Shown one piece after another: positions 57,506 through 64,000 of a stretch of 64,000 bases of DNA. Every line of letters begins with the position of its first letter. The first letter of the stretch is position 1. Position numbers and translations under genes: made by a program. Below the pieces are notes generated by a model that was given only the letters and a program-made list of their open reading frames with translations, was not told the DNA's origin and did not search any database. The DNA is from Eucalyptus grandis (Eukaryota; Streptophyta; Magnoliopsida; Myrtales; Myrtaceae). The DNA is taken from contig NC_052615.1 of assembly GCF_016545825.1 (NCBI RefSeq), forward strand, positions 21,630,520-21,694,519, written 5' to 3'.

Positions 57506-57690
57506 TTACTCAAACTTCCTTTGAGAGTACTTTTGCCAAGCAGTATCAATTGTTCCTGAATATGGTCCAATATTATGTTCAGCAGATGAAGTCGCCGTGC
57601 CATATCTACAGGGATCATTTAGTGGCCAGCCAAGTCTCAAGTACAGATCCATAACAGTTAGAAGTTCACCTGTGATGATCTCCACCACAT
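57506..57690 (-). CDS. Possible terminal exon of an unrecognised host gene
   Basis: The minus strand reads YVVEIITGELLTVMDLYLRL then GWPLNDPCRYGTATSSAEHN and ends QKYSQRKFE-stop. The composition looks protein-like and unlike the repeats nearby. An AG immediately before TATGTGGTGG (near 57,692) could be a 3' splice site. I recognise no family. It may be a genuine last exon, a gene fragment or chance. Confidence 0.25.
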
Positions 57691-58074
57691 ACTATCGGGT
57701 GATGGCAAAGAGGAGTTGCAAAATAACTGCAGGCCGGAATCTTAACGGAGGAAAACTAAAGAATATATTTTAACGGTTTGCTGATAACAAACTATTGAAT
57801 ATCCGCACGACGGTCCGCTGAAGAATATCTAATGGATAAGTAACAGGGACATTGATCTTGAAGAGGAACAAAGTAGATTATTATCCAAGAAAGACAAGAT
57901 AGGTATAGCAATATCATTGCCCTTCTTTCAGTATTTAGGAGTCTTATGCTCAATAATGCATATACAGATGCGGTGATAATTAACTTGACTTTTGGATGAT
58001 GAAGAAACTATCCCTCACCGTATATGCACAAGGAAAAGCTTTTATGATGATTGCTTTAGGAAAACTAAAACATA
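57691..58074. other. Intergenic stretch
   Basis: No gene or repeat seen. It ends at the GCTGG target site of the next element. Confidence 0.4.
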
Positions 58075-58079
58075 GCTGG

Positions 58080-58421
58080 TGATGCGGGTGCATCCAATGT
58101 AGTTCCATCGACCAACTCAGAACCATCAATGCTTATCCAAGCTAATAAAGAAGTTGGGCATTATGTTCTTCGATGGATCATTTTGAATGAATAATGTCAA
58201 TTACTTATCGGTACTTTGTGGTATATCGATAGTTATCAATGGGAGGCCATTTTAGATGTCTTGTATGACCAATTAATGAAGTTTCAGGAGGATTATTTTC
58301 TAGTCAAGGGAGGAGCTCGAATTCTGGGAAGGCTAAAGGTTCACAAATGCGGTTCAAGAATATGGAAAGCCAAAGGTTCAAGAACACGGAAAGCTAACGG
58401 TTCGAGAATGTGGAAGGCCGA
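58080..58421 (+). repeat. Truncated 5' LTR
   Basis: TGATGCGGGTGC... to GTGGAAGGCCGACG. It matches the first part of the 3' LTR (60,214) closely, including the 24-bp internal repeats, then joins RT/RNase H sequence. Confidence 0.92.
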
Positions 58422-58976
58422 CGTTTTGTCCAAAACTTTAGTACCGTCATGGCTCCTATAACTGAATGCATGAAGAATGATGCTTTTGAATGGACAAAGG
58501 CTACTCAAAACGCTTTTGACATAATCAAGCAGAAACTTTGTGAGTCCCCTATTCTTGCACTTCCTGATTTTGATAAAGTTTTTGAAGTTGAGTGTGATGC
58601 AAGTGGAGTTGGTATTGGTGCTATTTTGGTGAGAGCACAAAAACCATTGGCCTATTTTAGCGCGATGCTATCCGATTCCAAAAGGAATTATTTGACTTAT
58701 GACAAAGAGTTCTATGCCATTGTCCGAGCTCTTGATCATTAGAGTCATTATTTGAGGCCAAAGCAATTTGTCCTTCATTCTGATCATGAGGCGCTTAAGT
58801 TTATTTGTGGCCAACGCAAGCTTAATTCGAGACATGGAAAATGGGTAGAATTTCTTCAATCCTTTTCTTTCGTCTCAAAATATAAACCGGGGCACACTAA
58901 TGTTGTAGCAGATGCTTTATCAAGAAGATATTCTATGCTTGCGGTTCTGGACTCTAGGATTCTTGGATTACAATAA
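58422..58976 (+). pseudogene. CRM-like RT end and RNase H
   Basis: It begins FVQNFSTVMAPITECMK, the end of the RT connection, then FEVECDASGVGIGAILV, the RNase H start with catalytic Asp, LTYDKEFYAIVRALDH with the Glu, a TAG in place of the usual Trp (58,740-58,742), then FVLHSDHEALKFI with the third Asp and NVVADALSRR at the end. The frame is the same on both sides of the stop. A shift near the poly-T at 59,071 separates it from integrase. Catalytic residues remain, but the enzyme would lack RT. Confidence 0.9.
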
Positions 58977-59096
58977 ATGAAAGAACTTTATTCTTAAGTT
59001 GCGGAGTTCTCATCCATCATCAACAATTGCAAGTGGGGAGTTCAAGGTATATATTCTTTGCAGGATGGGTTTTTTTTTTAAGGAAACCAATTATGT

Positions 59097-60236
59097 GTGC
59101 CGAAGAGTTCTTTTCGCGAATTGCTAATTCAAGAAGCGCATGGTGGAGGATTGGCCGGTCATTTTGGTATTAACAAAACTCTTGAGGTTCTTCGAGAGCA
59201 TTTCTATTGGCCAAAGATGAGTGGAGATGTGCATGCTATCATCTCAAGGTGTGCAACTTGTCAAAGATCAAAAAGCCATTTCCATCAAGGTTTGTATTGT
59301 CCACTTCCAGTACCATTGCAGCCCTGGGAGGATGTTAGCATGGATTTCGTTGTGGCTCTACCAAGAACTCAAAGAGGAGAAGATGCTATCATGGTGGTCG
59401 TTGATCGGTTTTCTAAAATGGCTCATTTCGTGCCATGTCACAAGATTAATCATGCATCTCATATTGCTGAATTATATTTCAAAGAGATTATTCGCATTCA
59501 TGGAGTACCAAAGACCATTGTGTCGGATCGTGATTCCAAGTTCTTAAGCCACTTCTGGAGGACTCTATGGAGAATTCTTGGCACAAGACTCTTATTTAGC
59601 ACAGCTTGTGATCCCCAAACGGATGGGCAAACGGAGGTAACAAATCGTACTCTAACCACTCTTCTTCATGGTATGGTGAGTAAATCATTGAAAGATTGGG
59701 ATCTAAAGCTTGCGCATGCTGAATTTGCTTACAATCGATCACCAAGTTATACTACCGGTAGATCGCCATTTGAAGTTGTGTATGGAATTAATCCTCTCAC
59801 ACCCATTGATTTGATTCCAATTCCATCTAATTCTCAAGTGAGCTTTGATGGCAAGAAAAGAGCTAAATCAATGAAGAAGCTCCATGAGCAGATTCGATCC
59901 AACATTCAAAAGGCCAATGAATCTTACAAGAAGAAAGCTAATCAACATCGCAAGAAGACTCAATTTCAACCGGGCAATCTTGTATGGCTTCACTTGAGGA
60001 AGGAGATATTTCCATTTCGTCGAAAGAACAAGCTCATGCCTAGAGCTGACGGTCCCTTTAAAGTTATTAAGCAAATTGGCGACAATGCTTACAAGATTGA
60101 CCTTCCGGGAGAGTTTGGAGTTTTAGCAACATTCAACGTGGGAGACCTTTCTCCTTACTTAGAGGATGAAAACCTTCTAGATTTGACGACAAATCTCAAA
60201 CACCCCGGGAGGATGATGCGGGTGCATCCAACGTAA
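59097..60236 (+). CDS. CRM-like integrase ORF, open
   Basis: 379 codons without interruption. The zinc-binding part is EAHGGGLAGHFG (two His) and CATCQRSK (two Cys). The core has Asp in VVVDRFSKMAHF, Asp in IVSDRDSKFLSHF and Glu in PQTDGQTEVTNRTL, so the DDE triad is intact. The C-terminal part has FQPGNLVWLHLRKE, DGPFKVIKQIGDNAYKIDLP and FNVGDLSPYLEDENLLD. I see no chromodomain. The frame runs into the 3' LTR by about seven codons, as in CRM-type elements. The ATG used is only the first Met after the upstream stop; in an intact element it would be part of a longer polyprotein. Isolated from any gag or RT, it cannot support its own transposition. Confidence 0.92.
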   Translation: MPKSSFRELLIQEAHGGGLAGHFGINKTLEVLREHFYWPKMSGDVHAIISRCATCQRSKSHFHQGLYCPLPVPLQPWEDVSMDFVVALPRTQRGEDAIMVVVDRFSKMAHFVPCHKINHASHIAELYFKEIIRIHGVPKTIVSDRDSKFLSHFWRTLWRILGTRLLFSTACDPQTDGQTEVTNRTLTTLLHGMVSKSLKDWDLKLAHAEFAYNRSPSYTTGRSPFEVVYGINPLTPIDLIPIPSNSQVSFDGKKRAKSMKKLHEQIRSNIQKANESYKKKANQHRKKTQFQPGNLVWLHLRKEIFPFRRKNKLMPRADGPFKVIKQIGDNAYKIDLPGEFGVLATFNVGDLSPYLEDENLLDLTTNLKHPGRMMRVHPT

Positions 60237-61144
60237 CTCCATTGACTAACTCAGAATCATCAATGCTTATCCAAGCCAATAAAGAAGTTGGGCATTATGT
60301 TCTTCGATGGATCATTTTGAATGAAAAATGTCAATTACTTATTGGTACTTTGTGGTATATTGATAGGTATCAATATGAGGCCATTTTAGATGTCTTGTAT
60401 GACCAATTAATGAAGTTTCAGGAGGATTATTTTCTGGTCAAGGGAGGAGCTCGAATTCTGGGAAGGCTAAAGGTTCACGAATGCGGTTCAAGAATATGGA
60501 AAGCCAAAGGTTCAATAACACGGAAAGCTAACGGTTCGAGAAAGTGGAAGGCCGACGATTAAAGGCATTTAGTTCCCGTGCTAATTTGCTTTTTATTAAG
60601 TTCCTAGCTGTTTTTATTTTTATGTAGCTCAAGAGTCGAACGTTTAATTCCTAGGTCATTAAAGTTTGTTTTTAATATTTCCTAAGGCTAAAATCCTCCT
60701 ATAAGTAGGGGAAACTATCCAATGTAGGGAGATACGAATTTGATGAATGAGAATGATGAGATTTCCTCAACTTGAGTGAACTCCTTTGGAGAGTGGATAA
60801 CTCCTTTCGGTTTCTTTATCCTTGGAGCGTAGATCACTCCTTGGTTGTGAGCCAAGAAGCCCTTTATCCTTGGCTGGTGGAATCTTTAGGCCTCGGTGGT
60901 GAGCTTCTCCTATCCCGAAGTCCTTTATCCGTGGCTGGTGGAAGCTTTCGGCCTTGTGGTGAACTTCGTAGATCTCGATCCTCATCCTCGGTTGGTGGCG
61001 CTACGTTTATACCTTGGAAGGAGATTGTTTTTATCTTTTCTTATTCCTTTTTGTGTGTTTATCATATACAACTCCATACACTTAACCACAAAAATCCCTT
61101 GATAAAAATTTCCATGCTTGAATCACTCACCCCATCACGCATCA
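60214..61144 (+). repeat. 3' LTR of the deleted CRM-like element
   Basis: 931 bp, TGATGCGGGTGC...CACGCATCA, preceded by the purine-rich CCGGGAGGA. It is close to the solo LTR at 38,742. It contains about four 24-bp GGTTCAAGAA...GGAAAGC units at 60,465-60,555 and a 60-bp internal duplication around TTTATCC(T/G)TGGCTGGTGGAA. Confidence 0.93.
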
Positions 61145-61149
61145 GCTGG

Positions 61150-62129
61150 CACCATCAGCACCTGCACCACCTTCAGCGTGGACAATAGAAAGTGGGCAAA
61201 TGATAGTGGAGGTGGCAATGGTAGGGCAATTATGATAACAACGACGGAAGAGTGATTGAGGTGGCGGCCCATGGTTTCCTCTAGAACGAGAAACTTTTTT
61301 TTCGTTTGTTCTCAACTTTATCTCCTCTAATATTCGAACATTAACAAATTAAATACTCAAATCCTAATTCACGGTCTAAATTAAATAGTTACGTCGATTA
61401 GACTGCCATTCTAATCTACCCTTGATTATAATATCCCTGAATTATAACCCTGCTTGTGAAAACTACTAAAATTATCGTTGTTTTTAACCCAGAACATTGT
61501 ATAAGAACGTTTCGAGATGTGCTCTACGAAGATTATAGAAGAAAGTAGCGGGCACAAGTAAAATAAGTGAATTAGAGCTACTTATTTACTACTCTTGCCT
61601 TGAAGGGATGAAAGGACTTCCTAAATTTCTTGTTTTCGAACACATGGTTTATGATCCGATTCATTAATAGTTAACATTCATCAAGATCTCTGTTCAGATG
61701 TCAATCAAGTTCGCCAGTTTTTAAATATCGATGACGTGTGTGTGTATTATACACACGCGGACACATATTGAGGAAGCTTATTGAGATAGAGCTCACTGGA
61801 AGAATAAAAACACCCTGATGCATTCAAGCAGCATGGTAGAAATGGTTGTCATGTCATGCGTCATATCCTTCCATGCGAATGGAAGAAATGCACCAAAATT
61901 AAGAGGTTTAACTCACGGAAAGTAGGAAATGACCCTGGGGCCACCACTCCATCTGCTCTGGCAAGGCTCTTAGCCACTTGAGCTACGATCACACTTAAGA
62001 GAAGTCACGAACATTGTCATTAGTCAAAAAGGAAACTAAGAGTAGCAAATTGTGCTTGAGCTTCATATGAAGGTTTGCAATTGGAGATGTGAATATAATA
62101 GGGACAAGCATAGTTGGAATGTCATAACT
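61150..62129. other. Intergenic AT-rich stretch
   Basis: No supported gene or RNA. The pre-insertion site reads ...AAACATAGCTGG joined to CACCATCAGCACCTGC. Confidence 0.45.
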
Positions 62130-62230
62130 TTTGTATGGCATTTACTTAAGTGCCATAATATGTATCAGTCACTTAAGTCCTACAAATTTTAAAAACAAAT
62201 CACTTAAATGCCACATAGTCGATTTAACTC
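62130..62230. repeat. Remnant of the CACTTAAGTGCC fold-back family
   Basis: ACTTAAGTGCCATAATATG, TCACTTAAGTCCTA and CACTTAAATGCCACAT recall the repeats of the elements at 6,873-8,430. One arm only. Confidence 0.45.
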
Positions 62231-62439
62231 GCCAAAATATCTGATGTCGTTTCGTTAGTTTTGATTTCTGGGAACAATCCTTCACCAAACACTACGTCCT
62301 GGTTTTATTATAGGAAGCTCAAATTATGTGTTGAGCTTCGACAGAAAATATCAAATGCAAGGAGAAATTTTATTTCTACTTTTATATACAATCATGACAA
62401 TTGATACGTCAAAGTTTAACTGTTTTTGAGTACAAATTA

Positions 62440-62860
62440 CCCCAAAATCTAATTAATGATAGAATCCGAACACTAGTAGTTAGATAGTTTATGTTTTGAA
62501 CTCAAACTATGCCGGAATTTAATCGATAACAAAGCTTCTTTTAGGTGCAAAGCTAGAATCTAATGAATAGCAATACTTTTGGATAGAAAACACAATGCCA
62601 GAATTTAATTAACGACATTGTGCTTGTGAAACAACATTGGAATTCAATTGACAATACTAGACCATATACACTCACATGTTGGAATTTAATCAATGATGAA
62701 ACTCTTGAAACTACGTCTAGAATGCAATAAAGTAAAGATAAAATAAAGATATTTGTTATGTTGTTCGAGGGCTTCTTCATTGAATAGGGTATGGTATATA
62801 GGACGAACTAGAAACCATCAGTCAGTTTCCTCTCCTTCATTGAATAGGGTATGGTATATA
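62440..62860. repeat. Degenerate short repeats and a 25-bp direct repeat
   Basis: GGAATTTAATCGATAAC, AGAATTTAATTAACGAC, GGAATTCAATTGACAAT and GGAATTTAATCAATGAT recur between about 62,510 and 62,700. A direct repeat TTCATTGAATAGGGTATGG... occurs at 62,776-62,800 and 62,836-62,860, exactly 60 bp apart. Confidence 0.5.
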
Positions 62861-63461
62861 TAGGACTTCTCAATGATGCCTACAAAATTTGTTTATCAAG
62901 TAAATAATTGCTCCATATTTTATGCACATTTCTCGAAGTGGCTATTCTCACATGAGTTCTAATGCTAATTTCACTTAATCTTCAGATCCTATGCACCATC
63001 CCTATAGTCTAACACGTGGCGATTGGTTGCTTGGCCATTGACTTTAGATTTTGCCTCCATGAAAGCTGTTTGCCCTTAGTTTTACGAACAAAATGGGGTG
63101 TTTCACTTATTATTCCTCATGGCTAGAACTTGATGCTAGGGCTAATTTTGAGTGTCAACATATGCCCCTTTTTAAAAGAAATGAATGTAAATTTATTTCT
63201 TTTACTCATTTCCACGCGGCTATTAAAGGTTATCATTTCTTTCTATCTTCTCACATGTTTTCCCTGATATGATTTTTCATTCCCGATATTATTTCAACAC
63301 GTATTCTCTAATTTCAGTGATAACTATTTTGCCTTTTTTTCCCCCAATGCACCATCGTCTACCAATATCTCCTTACGGATCCCATAGCTATATTTCGTCT
63401 TCTTGCCCTACTTCCAAATTCTCTTTCCCAATTCCCTTTCATTTGTACCTCATCATTCACT
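62861..63461. other. Stretch with no supported gene
   Basis: The ORF at 63,269-63,496 shows no motif. The region includes TGTCAACATATGCCCC near 63,155, which resembles edges of some LTR elements but cannot be placed. Confidence 0.35.
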
Positions 63462-63870
63462 ATGGCACCAAAGAAAGCGTCATCAAGCTACCTTAACAAT
63501 TTGGTTATTCTCAAAATAGGGGAACATGCCAAAAAATTGTCGCCTTAATATATTGGATGCCGTTGAAGGTATAACCGGTTGCTTTATCCATGGTTCTGGT
63601 CTTATTAACCATAACAAGATCCCACCTCCACTTGAGGTATACTTTCCTTCTGATACCTTGGCCTTCCAACAACGCACTTTCATAGATATATGGTGTTTAG
63701 CTTCTCCTCAATTTCGAGGGTTTTCCTTATTCAAAACAAATTTTCATAGATGGCATTTGTGACTAAAAGATGATAAGGAAAACCAATTCCTTTGGATTGG
63801 TGCTGGGATTGAGAAAGCATTTGCAATTAGCATGTCTTCTTATGACATAAACTGGGGTGTTGGGTGTATG
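63462..63870 (+). pseudogene. Broken, unrecognised reading frame near the window edge
   Basis: ATG at 63,462 gives MAPKKASSSYLNNLVILKIG. Near 63,530 the sense frame shifts to ITGCFIHGSGLINHNKIPPP and IDIWCLASPQF, passes a TGA at 63,760-63,762 and goes on ENQFLWIGAGIEKAF before a stop near 63,870. The sequence looks like real protein with one shift and one stop. I do not recognise the family. A Met-Ala-Pro-Lys-Lys start and a Trp-rich middle recall plant mobile-domain proteins from transposons, but this is a guess. Confidence 0.35.
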
Positions 63871-64000
63871 TAAACTTCTGGTCCCCCTCGACTAATTATT
63901 TCATTTTCACTCTTCTAGACATGTATACCATAGCTGGTTTTCAGTTGATTGGCACCATTCTGCTGAGTAGTTACCTATAGTTGAATTTTCTATTACAATC

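Larger units (their letters stand above)
58080..61144 (+). mobile_element. CRM-like gypsy element with large internal deletion, GCTGG target duplication
   Basis: 3,065 bp flanked by GCTGG at 58,075-58,079 and 61,145-61,149. The content is the first 342 bp of the 5' LTR, then directly the end of RT/start of RNase H, integrase and a full 3' LTR. The rest of the 5' LTR, primer site, gag, protease and most of RT are gone at a single junction near 58,421/58,422. The target duplication shows that both ends belong to one insertion. Integrase is still open. Confidence 0.93.

Noticed and set aside
59221..59547. 108-codon frame inside integrase
   Set aside because: Out-of-frame shadow of the intact integrase ORF.
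1..64000. tRNA, rRNA, snRNA or microRNA genes
   Set aside because: No cloverleaf, 5S or 18S/28S words or U-snRNA signature was noticed. The tRNA-like matches are retrotransposon primer sites. A covariance-model search would be needed to be certain.
1..64000. Endogenous pararetrovirus (caulimovirus) copy
   Set aside because: All RT fragments have integrase partners and LTRs of copia or gypsy type. No movement or coat protein motif was seen.

Overview
This window looks like repeat-rich nuclear DNA from a flowering plant, most likely a woody eudicot. The signs are plant-lineage LTR retrotransposons (Ty1/copia, Ty3/gypsy Tat and a CRM-like chromovirus), a TRIM element, many AT-ended fold-back elements and a broken CYP716-type cytochrome P450 gene with a GT-AG intron. 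Myrtales would fit the general style, but I cannot prove any family from this sequence. I see no operons, CRISPR arrays, phage genes or bacterial signals. Nearly every long ORF is a piece of a decayed element or a chance frame in GC-rich repeat DNA.

Layout. 1-4,273: the 5' part of a Ty1/copia element on the minus strand (LTR, primer site, gag, protease, integrase, start of RT), cut by the window edge. 5,019-9,104: fold-back elements, including a nested set whose core is an inverted repeat of about 1.16 kb. 9,221-30,982: two Tat-lineage Ty3/gypsy elements in tandem, in the order LTR - coding-less interior - LTR - full but broken interior - truncated LTR. The second has ORF1, gag, protease with a G-patch, RT, RNase H, a second archaeal-type RNase H and integrase, then a long 3' non-coding tract with a 43-bp minisatellite. 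30,983-32,303: a CYP716-like pseudogene on the minus strand whose 3' part is replaced by the truncated Tat LTR.

32,304-47,362: AT-rich DNA with a copia LTR fragment, an array of 440-460 bp tandem units interrupted by a 556-bp TRIM, a broken gypsy LTR plus gag, two solo LTRs of the CRM-like family with perfect 5-bp target duplications (CTTGC and GGCTG), several fold-back elements with GC-rich cores and a fragment of a FAR1/MULE-type DNA-binding domain.

47,368-61,144: a patchwork of the CRM-like family. It holds a 5' half element (LTR, gag, protease, RT), a head-to-head set of LTR pieces, short integrase and copia fragments, a minus-strand LTR-like block, and a separate internally deleted copy (58,080-61,144) bounded by a perfect GCTGG duplication. 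61,145-64,000: AT-rich DNA with degenerate short repeats and a broken, unrecognised reading frame.

The genes here do not form a pathway. The biology is mobile-element turnover: insertion, LTR-LTR recombination, internal deletion, and loss of a P450 gene. I found no convincing undescribed system. The best leads are the concentric fold-back structure at 6,710-9,104, the tandem Tat array with its minisatellite and P450 junction, and the CRM-like family with its solo LTRs and deletion derivative.
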